Notes under the pieces: model-generated
Database searches by the model: none
Seen by the model: only the letters and a program-made list of their open reading frames with translations
Told to the model about the DNA's origin: nothing
Translations under genes and position numbers: made by a program
In this document: positions 9,232-19,241 of the stretch, in pieces
How the letters are laid out: each line of letters starts with the position of its first letter
How positions within the stretch are numbered: the first letter of the stretch is position 1
Source of the DNA: Janthinobacterium sp. TND4EL3
GTDB taxonomy: Bacteria > Pseudomonadota > Gammaproteobacteria > Burkholderiales > Burkholderiaceae_D
Reading direction: 5' to 3'
NCBI RefSeq assembly: GCF_900156175.1
Contig: NZ_FTMV01000004.1
Coordinates: forward strand, 186,001-250,000
DNA length: 64,000 nucleotides

Positions 9232-10997
9232 GCATGGTTGACGGGCAGGCGCGCCAGGAAGCCGTGGATCTGCGACACGACGGCCGCGCCTTCGCCCACG
9301 GCGGCGGCGACGCGCTTGGTCGAGCCGGCGCGCACGTCGCCGATGGCGAATACGCCCGGCACGCTTGTTTCCAGCGCGGCCCGCTCCGGCAAGTCGGGCG
9401 GCGGGGTGGCCAACAGCGCGGCGTGGCCCTGGGCGCGGCATTCGGCGCGCGTGACGTCGAAACCGGTGCGGATGAACCCCTGTTCATCGACGGCCACGGC
9501 GCAGTCGTGCAGCCAGTCCGTGTTCGGATCGGCGCCCACAAACAGGAAGACGCGGCGCACGGCGCAGTCGCACTCTTCGCCCGTCTGGTTGTTGCGCCAG
9601 CGCACCTCCGTCAAGCCATCGTCGTCGCCTTCGAGGGCGATGATTTCCGTGTGCGTGTGCAGGGTGATATTCGGCGTGGCGGCGATGCGCTCGATCAAAT
9701 AGCTCGACATGCTGGCCGCCAGCCCCTCGCCGCGGATCACCATGTGGACCTTGGCGGCATGGCCGGAGAGAAACACGGCTGCCTGGCCGGCCGAATTGCC
9801 GCCGCCGACCAAAATGATCTCTTCCTGCCGGCACAGCTTGGCCTCGATGGGCGACGCCCAGTAATACACGCCCCGTCCCTCATAGGTTTTCAGATTCGCC
9901 AGCGAGGGGCGGCGGTAGCGCGCGCCGCACGACAGCACCACCGTGCGGGCGCGCACCTGCGTGCCGTCGCACAGGGTGACGCGCAGCGGCCAGCTGTCGC
10001 ACAGCAGGCTGGCGGCGCTGGCCGGGGTGGCAATCTCGACGCCGAACTTTTGCGCCTGCACGTAGGCGCGGCCCGCCAGGGCGCGGCCGGAAATGCCGGT
10101 GGGAAAGCCCAGGTAATTCTCGATGCGCGCGCTGGCGCCCGCCTGGCCGCCATACGCGCGCTGCTCCAGGGCCAGCACGGACAGGCCCTCGGACGCCGCA
10201 TACACGGCCGTGGCCAGCCCGGCCGGCCCCGCGCCCACCACCAGCACGTCGAAAATCTTGTCGCCGGATAAATCGGGCAGCATGCCCAGGCAGCGCCCCA
10301 GTTCCGCATTGCCGGGATTCTTCATGATCTTGCCGTCGGGACACACCACCAGCGGCCATTCCTGCGGCGCGGGCTGGTAGCGCTGGGCCAGCGCGGCGGC
10401 GGCCGCATCCGTGGCCGGGTCCAGCACCGTGTGCGGGTGGCCATTGCTCGATAAAAAGCTTTGCAGATGGAACAGATTGCCATTGCCGCGCGGCCCTACC
10501 AGGACAGGCCCGCCCGAATTGATTTCGATCAAGGCCACGCGGCGCAGGATCAGGGCGCGCACGATGCGCTCGCCCATTTCCGCTTCCGCCACGATCAGCG
10601 CGCGCAGCGATTCCGAGCTGATCACGAGCACGTCCACGTCGCCCACGGCATGGCCGTTGACGAGGGCGGGGCGGCCAGACAGCTGCGCCACTTCGGCGAT
10701 GAAGTGGCCGGGGCCGATTTCGCGCATCAGCGACGTGCGGCCCAGGCCTTCGTGGCGCGTGACGGCCACGTGGCCCGACAGGACGACGAGCATGCCGAAG
10801 CTGCTGCTGCCCGCCTCGAACAGGGTGGCGCCGCCCGCATAGTGGCAGACCTTGCCATAGCGCTGCAGGCGGCGCAGTTCCGCCTCGGTGAAGACGGGGG
10901 AAATCTGGTGCATGCGGCCCTGGATATCGAGGCTGCTGGCCTGGACGGGATCGTCCTGCGTGGTTTCTGGGATGAATTCGGGAACGGTGCTGGCCAT
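9228..10997 (-). CDS. Fusion of cNMP-binding domain and thioredoxin-reductase-like FAD oxidoreductase
   Basis: 589 aa in three parts. Residues about 30-160 form a CRP-type cyclic-nucleotide-binding fold (HYAGGATLFEAGSSSFGMLV, GHFIAEVAQLSGRPALVNG). Residues about 165-240 look like a thioredoxin/glutaredoxin fold that lacks its cysteines. Residues about 255-589 are a pyridine-nucleotide-disulfide oxidoreductase (VVGAGPAGLATAVYAA for FAD, VGGGNSAGQAAVFLS for NADPH, FAIGDVRAGSTKRVAAAVGE). The place of the redox CxxC of true thioredoxin reductase holds YYWASPIEAKLC, so it cannot act as a standard thioredoxin reductase. It may be a nucleotide-gated NAD(P)H oxidoreductase. Divergent from cysM. Confidence 0.88.
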   Translation of the reverse strand: MASTVPEFIPETTQDDPVQASSLDIQGRMHQISPVFTEAELRRLQRYGKVCHYAGGATLFEAGSSSFGMLVVLSGHVAVTRHEGLGRTSLMREIGPGHFIAEVAQLSGRPALVNGHAVGDVDVLVISSESLRALIVAEAEMGERIVRALILRRVALIEINSGGPVLVGPRGNGNLFHLQSFLSSNGHPHTVLDPATDAAAAALAQRYQPAPQEWPLVVCPDGKIMKNPGNAELGRCLGMLPDLSGDKIFDVLVVGAGPAGLATAVYAASEGLSVLALEQRAYGGQAGASARIENYLGFPTGISGRALAGRAYVQAQKFGVEIATPASAASLLCDSWPLRVTLCDGTQVRARTVVLSCGARYRRPSLANLKTYEGRGVYYWASPIEAKLCRQEEIILVGGGNSAGQAAVFLSGHAAKVHMVIRGEGLAASMSSYLIERIAATPNITLHTHTEIIALEGDDDGLTEVRWRNNQTGEECDCAVRRVFLFVGADPNTDWLHDCAVAVDEQGFIRTGFDVTRAECRAQGHAALLATPPPDLPERAALETSVPGVFAIGDVRAGSTKRVAAAVGEGAAVVSQIHGFLARLPVNHA

Positions 10998-11245
10998 GAC
11001 TGATCCATTGAGTGAATAAGCAAATTACTAAAATAACTAACCGCCACGAGTCTAGCGCATGCGCGCGCGGGGCGCTGGCACGCCGCGCGCGCAGGCCCCG
11101 GCCGGGCGCCAAGCCAGGCGCCGTGCGGCCTGGCGCTCTAGCGGCCGGGGTCTGTACCGTCCGGCCGGGCATGGGTTTTTAGCCATACGCCGTCCAGCAT
11201 CTCATATTAGAATGGGTCTTTGTTGAAATTACTCAAACCGACACG

Positions 11246-12148
11246 ATGGCTTACAAGACACTGGAAGATACGATAGGCAATACCCCGCTGGTGCAGCTGA
11301 CGCGCTTGCCGGGCGCCGACGCGCTTGCGCGCAACAACGTCATCCTCGGCAAGCTGGAAGGCAACAACCCGGCCGGCTCCGTGAAGGACCGCGCCGCCAT
11401 GTCCATGCTCAAGCGCGCGGAAGAGCGCGGCGTCATCAAACCGGGCGATACCCTGATCGAAGCGACCAGCGGCAACACGGGCATCGCGCTGGCCATGGCC
11501 GCCGCCTTGCGCGGCTACAAGATGCTGCTCTTGATGCCCGACAACCTCAGCGTGGAGCGCCGCCAGAGCATGGCCGCCTACGGCGCCGACATCTTATTGA
11601 CGCCGAAGACGGGCGGCATGGAATATGCGCGCGACCTGGCCGAGCAGATGCAGAAGGATGGCCGCGGCGTGATCCTCGACCAGTTCGCCAACGAAGACAA
11701 TTCGCGCGCCCACTACGAAACGACGGGGCCGGAAATCTGGCGCGATACGAATGGCCAGGTCACGCACTTCGTCAGTGCCATGGGCACCACGGGCACCATC
11801 ATGGGCGTGTCGCGCTACCTGAAAGAACAGAATCCCGCCATCCAGATCATCGGCGCCCAGCCCGAGGAAGGCTCGCAGATTCCCGGCATCCGCAAGTGGC
11901 CGGAAGCCTATCTGCCGAAAATCTACGACAAGTCGCGCGTCGACCAGGTGGAATACGTGAGCCAGGGCGTGGCCGAGCGCATGGCGCGCAGCCTGGCGGC
12001 GGAAGAGGGCTTGTTCTGCGGCATCTCGGCGGCCGGTGCGTGCGAAATCGCGCTGCGCATCTCGCAGACGGTGGAAAACGCGACCATCGTGTTTGTCGTC
12101 TGTGACCGCGGCGACAGGTATCTGTCCACCGGTGTTTTCCCTGCGTAA
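11246..12148 (+). CDS. cysM: Cysteine synthase B (O-acetylserine sulfhydrylase B)
   Basis: 300 aa, PLP-dependent fold type II enzyme making cysteine from O-acetylserine and sulfide, or S-sulfocysteine from thiosulfate. The PLP lysine lies in NPAGSVKDRAAM (about residue 44). The phosphate loop GTTGTIMG and the substrate loop TSGNTG are present. CysM rather than CysK is favoured by the NTPLVQLTRLPG start, the RKWPEAYLPKIYD stretch and overall length. It stands alone, divergent from the cNMP/reductase fusion and convergent with the small HTH gene. Confidence 0.93.
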   Translation: MAYKTLEDTIGNTPLVQLTRLPGADALARNNVILGKLEGNNPAGSVKDRAAMSMLKRAEERGVIKPGDTLIEATSGNTGIALAMAAALRGYKMLLLMPDNLSVERRQSMAAYGADILLTPKTGGMEYARDLAEQMQKDGRGVILDQFANEDNSRAHYETTGPEIWRDTNGQVTHFVSAMGTTGTIMGVSRYLKEQNPAIQIIGAQPEEGSQIPGIRKWPEAYLPKIYDKSRVDQVEYVSQGVAERMARSLAAEEGLFCGISAAGACEIALRISQTVENATIVFVVCDRGDRYLSTGVFPA

Positions 12149-12206
12149 GGGCTAAAGCATAGTGTAGTGATATTGGCCAGGACGGCCTGAGAACTGCTGA
12201 AATACC

Positions 12207-12227
12207 CCCTCCCCATGGCGGGGAGGG
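12207..12227. other. GC-rich inverted repeat between convergent genes
   Basis: CCCTCCCC pairs with GGGGAGGG across a 5-nt loop, 60 bp after the cysM stop and 22 bp before the end of the HTH gene. Neither strand has the T-run of a classical terminator after the stem, so it is left as a hairpin of unknown role. Confidence 0.5.
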
Positions 12228-12249
12228 AAAACCTGCATGACTGGCAGGA

Positions 12250-12582
12250 TCAGCCTTGTGGCGTTTCGCCTTCTTTTGGCTTGAATTGCTTGTCGCTGAT
12301 GCGGAATTTGTTGCGACGGTCACCCATCAGGTAACGCAGGTCACGGATGCTCAGATCGCTGACTTCGTGCATGCGGATCAACAGCGATGCGCCGACCGGC
12401 AGGCGGTGGTGGCGGATTTTGCTGATGACTGGTGGCGCCACTTCCAGGGCGCGCGACAGGGCTGCGTCATTTTTCAGGCGCAGGTTTTCGATCAGGGTAT
12501 CGAGCAGTCTGTTTGGGTTGTACTGAAGCAGATCGTCGGAGTCCGAATCGCTGTTCATATCAATGCCGACTTGGTTTGTCAT
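12250..12582 (-). CDS. Small Cro/YdaS-like helix-turn-helix protein
   Basis: 110 aa from the ATG at 12582, chosen because AGAAGGA lies about 10 bp upstream. Residues about 25-50 (LIENLRLKNDAALSRALEVA then PPVISKIRHHRLPVG) form a probable helix-turn-helix of the Cro/C1 or YdaS type, in which the recognition helix contains PPVISKIR. The rest (LIRMHEVSDLSIRDLRYLMG) resembles the tail of such regulators. The C-terminus is basic. It is preceded by a long AT-rich leader with a good sigma70-like promoter. Its targets are unknown; no partner gene adjoins it. Confidence 0.75.
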   Translation of the reverse strand: MTNQVGIDMNSDSDSDDLLQYNPNRLLDTLIENLRLKNDAALSRALEVAPPVISKIRHHRLPVGASLLIRMHEVSDLSIRDLRYLMGDRRNKFRISDKQFKPKEGETPQG

Positions 12583-13021
12583 GATGTTATTGTTCCTTCT
12601 GTAGTTGCACTGCAAAGTAAAAAACACTCGGAGCTCGCTCTTGCTGCGTTCATGTTCATTCTTTACTAAAAGGAACGAATTCACACATGGTACGATCCGG
12701 GATACAGTTTTTCATAATATATACACAATTGTACAGCAGGATTCAATTTCAGGCTGGAAAGCTCTGTAATCTTGCTTTGTACAGAAAAAGTGTTGTCTAG
12801 TTGCAACACCTATTTATTCTTTATTATGCTCTATGATAGAACAAAAATTGTACTTTGACAAAAGTTAAGTATAAAACCACTCTGTATCCCGTGCCGCACA
12901 ACAGGCTGGCGAGCGAGGCTGGCACGATGTTATCGACTCCACCATAGACGTGTTTGCCGGTCGCTTCAACATCGCTTACGCTTTCTTACAAGTAATATTA
13001 TAACTTTACACTGACTTTCGG
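12583..13021. other. AT-rich intergenic island (439 bp) with no gene
   Basis: Region between the 5' end of the HTH gene and the 3' end of mltB. It is clearly richer in A and T than its neighbours, with no plausible coding frame on either strand. It holds the promoter listed at 12718-12746; nothing else could be assigned. Confidence 0.7.
12718..12746 (-). promoter_or_regulatory. Predicted sigma70 promoter of the small HTH gene
   Basis: Read on the minus strand: TTGAAT (-35), 17-bp spacer, TATATA (-10). It would give a leader of roughly 130 nt before the ATG at 12582. Found by eye only. Confidence 0.45.
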
Positions 13022-14179
13022 TTAGCGTGCGCGCACTTGGCTGATGGCCTTGCCCAGGTCGATTACTGACATGGCATAAAAATAACTTCTGTTGTACTGA
13101 GTTATAGCAAAGAAGTTATTGGTTGCCAAGTGATACTCAGTTGCTTCTGAACCATTTTGTAAATCGATCAGGCCGAACAGCATATTCGGTGGCGGGGCTG
13201 CAACGGCGCTGACGCCGGCCGCCTGCAATTCTTCCAGCCGGTAGTTCGCTTGCAAGCCCTGGCCGATGAATTTTTCCCACGCGTGGTTGGCCGACACGGT
13301 GACCCGGTACACGCTGATGGCCGGATCGTCGCGGCGCCAGCCGTGCTCGACGAGAAAATGCGCGACGCTGCCGATGGCGTCGGCCGTTGAGTTGCGCAAG
13401 TCGATGTGGCCGTCGCCATCGAAATCGACCGCGTACTTCATGATGCTGCTGGGCATGAACTGGGGCAGGCCGATGGCGCCCGCATACGAGCCGAGCAGGG
13501 TCAATGGATCGATGCCGTCCTTGCGCGCGTACAGCAGGGCGTTTTCCAGTTCGCCCTTGAAAAATTCCATGCGCGCGGCCCGCGTCGGGCTTTCCGGATA
13601 GGAAAACGCCAGGGTGGTCAGCGCATCGAGCACGCGGAAGCGGCCCGTGTTGCGTCCGTACACGGTTTCCACGCCGATGATGCCGACGATGATTTCGGCC
13701 GGCACGCCATATTCGCGCTCGGCGCGGGCCAGCGCTTCCGCGTTCTCGTCCCAGAATTTCACGCCTGCATTGATGCGCACCGGTTCGATGAAGCGGGCGC
13801 TGTAGGCTTGCCAGTTCTTCGGCTTGCCCGGCGGCGCCGGCTTCATCAGCTGCACCGTCGCGTCCACATAGCGCACCTTGCCGATCAGCGTGTCGAGCTC
13901 GGCACGGTCAAACCCGTGTCTGGCGGACATGTCGTCGAGGAAGGCGCGGACTTCCTTCCAGTTGGCATAGTCGACAAATTCGCCTTCAAAGTCGAATTTC
14001 GCCGGCGCCTTTTTGGCTGCCGGCCTGGCCGGCGGCGACTTGGCGGCGCGCACGGCACGGGCCCGGTCGGCGGCGGAAATATTGCTGTTTTCGCCGGCAT
14101 GTACGCCAGGCAGGCACAGGGACAGGGACAGGAGCAGGGCGGAGGTTTTGATCGGTAACAAGGAGCGTCTCATCGGCAT
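13022..14179 (-). CDS. mltB: Lytic murein transglycosylase B
   Basis: 385 aa. Signal peptide at residues 1-28 (ending PGVHAGE); no lipobox cysteine is visible, so it is probably a soluble periplasmic form rather than a lipoprotein. A basic Pro/Ala/Lys linker follows, then the SLT_2 catalytic domain with the catalytic Glu in IGVETVYGRNTG (about residue 173) and AGAIGLPQFMPSSI (about residue 232). It cleaves the MurNAc-GlcNAc bond with formation of anhydro-MurNAc. The start overlaps the end of the transglutaminase gene by 10 bp, so it is the last gene of the moxR-DUF58-transglutaminase run. An alternative ATG at 14173 would change only two residues. Confidence 0.92.
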   Translation of the reverse strand: MPMRRSLLPIKTSALLLSLSLCLPGVHAGENSNISAADRARAVRAAKSPPARPAAKKAPAKFDFEGEFVDYANWKEVRAFLDDMSARHGFDRAELDTLIGKVRYVDATVQLMKPAPPGKPKNWQAYSARFIEPVRINAGVKFWDENAEALARAEREYGVPAEIIVGIIGVETVYGRNTGRFRVLDALTTLAFSYPESPTRAARMEFFKGELENALLYARKDGIDPLTLLGSYAGAIGLPQFMPSSIMKYAVDFDGDGHIDLRNSTADAIGSVAHFLVEHGWRRDDPAISVYRVTVSANHAWEKFIGQGLQANYRLEELQAAGVSAVAAPPPNMLFGLIDLQNGSEATEYHLATNNFFAITQYNRSYFYAMSVIDLGKAISQVRAR

Positions 14180-16185
14180 TGGGTTAACAGGCGGCGCAAG
14201 CTGCGCCGCGCGCGGGTGTGTTCGTCTGGGTTGGCATTACCATACTTCATCGCGGCATAGATTGCCAGAAACTGTGCGATGGCGGCGTGCGCCTCTTGTG
14301 TGGCCTGGCCGGCGGCCAGGCGCGCAGCATAACCGTGCGGGCCTTCGTGCGGCGCACGGCTGCAGCCGCGCCGCGCCTGCTGGCGGCAAAACTGCGCGTA
14401 CAGGCGGTCGAGCGGATCGTCTTGCCGCGCCTGCCGCCACCAGACCAGTGCACCGGCCACGGCGGACAGCAGGGCCAGCATGGCGCAGGCCAGTGCAAGT
14501 TGCTTCGCCGATAAGTTTTTCAAGCCGTCGAGCATGGCACGCGGGCGCTGCGGCGTGGTGTCGAGCACCCAGCGGTTCCACGCGTGCCCGACCTGCTGCC
14601 ATTGCTGGCGCCACGCGGCGAGCGCGCCGCCGGCGCCCCCGTCCAGGCCCGCCAATGTGCGCCAGGCTGGCGCGGGAGCGCTCGGCAGGGCCGCGTCCAG
14701 GTTGCGCTCCGTGCGCAGCGGGGCGACGGCGCTGGTGGGATCGACGCGCACCCAGCCCCGGCCCGCCAGCCACACTTCGCTCCAGGCATGGGCGTCGGAC
14801 TGGCGCACGCTCAGGCTGTTGTCGGTAGCATTGCGCAGGCCGCCCTGGTAACCGGTGACGACGCGCGCGGGGATGCCCATGGCGCGCATCAGCACGACGA
14901 AGCTGCCCGCGTAATGTTCGCAAAAGCCCGCCTGGGTGCGGAACAGGAAGTCGTCGACGCCATGCTTGCCCAGCAGCGGCGGCTGCAGGGTGTAGCGGAA
15001 GGGCGCGCGACGGAAGTATTCAAGCACGGCGGCGATGGCGTCGGCAGGCGCCAACATCTGCGCGCCGCTGCCGCGCAGCTGGCGTGCCCAGGCCACGCTG
15101 CGCGGGTTGCTGCCGGCAGGCAAGGCCAGCCAGGGCTGCCGCTGTGCCGGCGACAGGGCCGCCTGCAGCCGGTAGTGCGTCTGGGAACTGGCGCGGTAGC
15201 GCACGGTCGACGTCAGGGGCTGCGCGGTCAGCACTTCCAGCGCGGACGAGACCACGTAGGGGTTGCCGGGCAGGCGTTCCATGCTGCGCGGCACGTCGAG
15301 CGCGAAGATGCGCCGCTGGCCGCTCGCCAGCAAGGTCACTTCGTATTGGCTGGGCTGGCCCGCCAGCGCGATGTCGATGCGGCTGTCGCCGGCGGGCGCG
15401 CGTCCCTTTGCGCCCCGGCGCGTCCAGGTGGCGCCGTCGAAGTCGCCCAGCACGACGCCGCGCCAGTACAGCTGCTCTTGCGGCGGTATCGGCGTGGAAA
15501 AGCGGGCCGTGAAGACGGGTTCGCCGGACAGGGCCAGCGTGGCAATGGCGCCCGGCTGCATGCTGTCGGACAGGCCCGAGCGCGCCTGCGTACCGTCGTG
15601 CGGCGCGCCCCATAGGGGGCCGTCGGGGCGCGGCACAACAAAAAACAGCAGCGCCGCCAGGGGGGCGGCCAGCGCCAGCATGCGGCCCAGCAGGCGCAGC
15701 CGTTGCGGCAAGCGCGGCTGCACGGCGCCGTACTGGGCCGACAGCAGGCCGGCCAGCAGCACGAGCACGGTGGCCAGCATCCAGGCGGCGCTGAGGATGT
15801 CCTGCGCATGGAAAAAGTTGGCCAGCAGCAAAAAGAAACTGAGGAAGACGAAGACGAAGATATCGCGCCGGCCATGCATTTCCAGCGACTTCAGGGCCAG
15901 CAGCAGGGCCAGCATGGCCACGCCGGGATCGCGTCCCAGCAAGCTGCCGTAGCTGGCGTAGATGCCGGCGATGCCCAGCAGGGCCAGCGGCGCGAGCAGG
16001 GCCAGCGGCGGCTGGCGCCAGCCCCGCACGGTAATGACGGCGCGCCACAGCAGCAGCGCGGCGGCAGCGGCCGACAGCCACGGGGGCAGGTGCAGCGCAT
16101 GCGGCGCCAGCACCATGGCCGCGGCCAGCAACAGCAGCACCATGTCGGCCTTGTCGCGCGGCAAGCGGCTGAGCCAGGTCATCAT
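14170..16185 (-). CDS. TgpA-like membrane transglutaminase (DUF3488 and transglutaminase core)
   Basis: 671 aa. Several hydrophobic helices occupy about residues 10-190 (DUF3488 region). A periplasmic transglutaminase-like domain follows with the Cys-His-Asp triad: QAGFCEHYAGSF (Cys), HAWSEVWL (His) and VRVDPTSAVAP (Asp). A further membrane helix at about residue 560 (LALACAMLALLSAVAGALVW) leads to a C-terminal cytoplasmic DUF4129-like tail. The family is best known from Pseudomonas TgpA, essential in some strains, substrate unknown. The start overlaps the end of the DUF58 gene by 4 bp; gene order moxR-DUF58-tgpA is conserved widely. Confidence 0.9.
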   Translation of the reverse strand: MMTWLSRLPRDKADMVLLLLAAAMVLAPHALHLPPWLSAAAAALLLWRAVITVRGWRQPPLALLAPLALLGIAGIYASYGSLLGRDPGVAMLALLLALKSLEMHGRRDIFVFVFLSFFLLLANFFHAQDILSAAWMLATVLVLLAGLLSAQYGAVQPRLPQRLRLLGRMLALAAPLAALLFFVVPRPDGPLWGAPHDGTQARSGLSDSMQPGAIATLALSGEPVFTARFSTPIPPQEQLYWRGVVLGDFDGATWTRRGAKGRAPAGDSRIDIALAGQPSQYEVTLLASGQRRIFALDVPRSMERLPGNPYVVSSALEVLTAQPLTSTVRYRASSQTHYRLQAALSPAQRQPWLALPAGSNPRSVAWARQLRGSGAQMLAPADAIAAVLEYFRRAPFRYTLQPPLLGKHGVDDFLFRTQAGFCEHYAGSFVVLMRAMGIPARVVTGYQGGLRNATDNSLSVRQSDAHAWSEVWLAGRGWVRVDPTSAVAPLRTERNLDAALPSAPAPAWRTLAGLDGGAGGALAAWRQQWQQVGHAWNRWVLDTTPQRPRAMLDGLKNLSAKQLALACAMLALLSAVAGALVWWRQARQDDPLDRLYAQFCRQQARRGCSRAPHEGPHGYAARLAAGQATQEAHAAIAQFLAIYAAMKYGNANPDEHTRARRSLRRLLTQCR

Positions 16186-17156
16186 GGCGCCGCCCGGTCT
16201 GGTGGCAGGCCATGCAGGGCCAGCGCGCGCAGGCAGGCGTCGCGCTGGCTGGCGCCCAGGCCCGGCGCCACGGTCAGTGCGCCCAGGCGCAAGCCGTACG
16301 GCAAGCCCGTGCTTTCCGCCTGCAGCACCCAGGCGGCCAGGCGCGACAGGCGCGCTTCCGTCGCCAGCGCGTGCAGGGACGCATGTTCAAGCATGATGCT
16401 GCCGCGCGGGCTGCCCGTGGGTGCGTCGGCGGCGGGCTGGAATTGCTTGCTGAACAGATGCTCGCCGTCATGGCGGGCGATCTGGCGCCAGGCCAGGCGG
16501 TGCAAGGGATCGCCGGGCTGGTAGGCGCGCACGCCGGCCAGCTCCTGAGCGCCGCCGTAAGCCTGCCGTGTTGCTGGGCGCGCGTTGTCGGACGGCAATG
16601 GCAGCGGCGGCGCGCCCTGCTCGGGCTGCGGATACACGAGCACGCGGGCCTCGGGTTGCCAATGACACCAGGCAACAAAGAGGCCCAGCGGAAAACTGCC
16701 GGACAGGCGCACGGCAGGAGCGGTAACCCATCCGCGTTGCCGCGCCGCCACGACGATGCTGACGGCCGTTTCGCCGTGGGCGGCGATGTCGGCCAGTTGC
16801 GGGGCTGCCGGCGCATCGCTGACGGCCAGGTGGATCGCATGGCGCGCACGCGTGCTGCGGTTGATCAGGCGCAAGGTGAATGTGGCCGGGCTGCCGGCAA
16901 ACGCGGGACTGCCCGGCGTGGCCGTCAGGGCCAGGCCCGCCAGGTTGCGGCTGGCAAACAGCATGTCGGCGATGGCGCAGGCGGCCGCGAAATACGTGAG
17001 CGCATAGCCCAGGCCCAGGCGGTAATTGACGGCGGCGATCCACAGCGCCAGCAGCAGGGCGGCAAACGCCAGGCCCGCACCCGAGGGACGGATGTGCACG
17101 CGCTGCGCGCCCAGCCAGGGGCGCGCCGGCAACCAGGAAACATTGCGCCAGCGCAT
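16182..17156 (-). CDS. DUF58 domain membrane protein
   Basis: 324 aa. Two N-terminal membrane helices (about residues 25-70) and then an extracytoplasmic-like beta region. The DUF58 signature lies at about residues 190-235 (ELAGVRAYQPGDPLHRLAWR), where a von-Willebrand-A-like fold usually begins. DUF58 proteins are regularly encoded beside MoxR ATPases and are thought to be their partners in membrane-protein assembly or activation; the exact role is not known. It lies 5 bp after moxR and overlaps the transglutaminase gene, which points to a single transcript. Confidence 0.88.
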   Translation of the reverse strand: MRWRNVSWLPARPWLGAQRVHIRPSGAGLAFAALLLALWIAAVNYRLGLGYALTYFAAACAIADMLFASRNLAGLALTATPGSPAFAGSPATFTLRLINRSTRARHAIHLAVSDAPAAPQLADIAAHGETAVSIVVAARQRGWVTAPAVRLSGSFPLGLFVAWCHWQPEARVLVYPQPEQGAPPLPLPSDNARPATRQAYGGAQELAGVRAYQPGDPLHRLAWRQIARHDGEHLFSKQFQPAADAPTGSPRGSIMLEHASLHALATEARLSRLAAWVLQAESTGLPYGLRLGALTVAPGLGASQRDACLRALALHGLPPDRAAP

Positions 17157-17161
17157 GCCGG

Positions 17162-18070
<909 letters not shown>

Positions 18071-18314
18071 GCTATTTCTATCACAGTACGATGGATTATT
18101 TAATTTACAATCGCTTTGGCCAGGTCAAAGCGCGCCGCCCGCCCGCGTCTGGCTCGTGGTAGATTAGAGAGGCGGCAAGGATAGCGAGGGCGGCACAGAC
18201 CAGCCAGTGATTTTATGCGAGAACGCGCCAGGCGGGCAGGAATGCCCTGCAGTGCAGGCGGCGCGCGTTCCCGGTATGGACAGAGAGCAGAGACAGAGGT
18301 AACCAGTACAGCGC

Positions 18315-19241
18315 ATGAGCACAGCCATTTATACCCACCCCGATTGCCAGCGCCACGAAATGGGCGACTGGCATCCCGAATCGCCGGCCCGCTTGCAGGC
18401 CATCAACGATCAACTGATCCTCGCGCACATCAGCGACCTGGTCGAGCACCGTGACGGCGTGCGCGCGCACATGTCCGATATCGAGCGCAACCACAGCGCC
18501 ACGGCCATCGGCCTCGTGCGCGACAATGTGCCGCCTGTGGGAGACTACTATCCGCTCGACGGCGACACCCTGCTCAATGCGCACAGCTACGAGGCGGCGC
18601 TGGCGGCGGCCGGTTCGGCCGTGGCCGCCACGGACGCCGTCATCGATGGCGAGATCAGCAATGCCTTCTGCGCCATCCGCCCGCCCGGCCACCATGCGCG
18701 GCCCAGCGAGCCCATGGGCTTTTGCCTGTTCAATAACGTGGCCATCGCCGCCAAGCATGCGCTCGACGTGCGCGGGCTCGAACGGGTCGCCATCGTCGAC
18801 TTTGATGTGCATCATGGCAATGGCACGGCCGAATCCGTGGCAAACGACCCGCGCATCCTGATGGTGAGCTTCTTCCAGCACCCGTTCTATCCGTACAGCG
18901 ACGTCGAGTCCTACACGGATACGCGCGTGAACGTGCCCGTGCCGGCCCATTCGAAAGGCGACGCCGTGCGCCAGCTGGTGCTCGACCACTGGCTGCCGGC
19001 ACTGCACCGCCACCGGCCGCAGATGATCTTCATTTCCGCCGGTTTCGACGCCCACCGCGAAGACGACGTGGGCGGCATGGGCCTGGTGGAGGCCGACTAC
19101 ACGTGGATGACGCAGCAGATGATGGCCGTCGCGAATCAGTATGGCAAGGGCCGCATCGTCAGCTGCCTCGAAGGCGGCTACAACCTGTCGTCGCTGGGGC
19201 GCAGCGTGGCCGCGCACGTGAAGGCGCTGGCGGAACTCTGA
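18315..19241 (+). CDS. Histone-deacetylase-family (class II-like) amidohydrolase
   Basis: 308 aa, arginase/deacetylase fold. Active-site motifs are intact: RPPGHHA (His-His, about residue 120), FDVHHGNGT (zinc ligands Asp and His, about residue 160), SAGFDAHREDD (zinc Asp, about residue 245) and the catalytic-loop ECLEGGYN-like CLEGGYNLSSL. Bacterial members deacetylate lysines, acetylpolyamines or acetoin-related substrates; the sequence does not say which. Stops directly against the convergent coiled-coil gene. The start is the ATG at 18315 with a weak upstream site. Confidence 0.9.
   Translation: MSTAIYTHPDCQRHEMGDWHPESPARLQAINDQLILAHISDLVEHRDGVRAHMSDIERNHSATAIGLVRDNVPPVGDYYPLDGDTLLNAHSYEAALAAAGSAVAATDAVIDGEISNAFCAIRPPGHHARPSEPMGFCLFNNVAIAAKHALDVRGLERVAIVDFDVHHGNGTAESVANDPRILMVSFFQHPFYPYSDVESYTDTRVNVPVPAHSKGDAVRQLVLDHWLPALHRHRPQMIFISAGFDAHREDDVGGMGLVEADYTWMTQQMMAVANQYGKGRIVSCLEGGYNLSSLGRSVAAHVKALAEL

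Noticed and set aside
12207-12227. Terminator between cysM and the HTH gene
   Set aside because: The stem is good, but no T-run follows on either strand; kept only as an inverted repeat.
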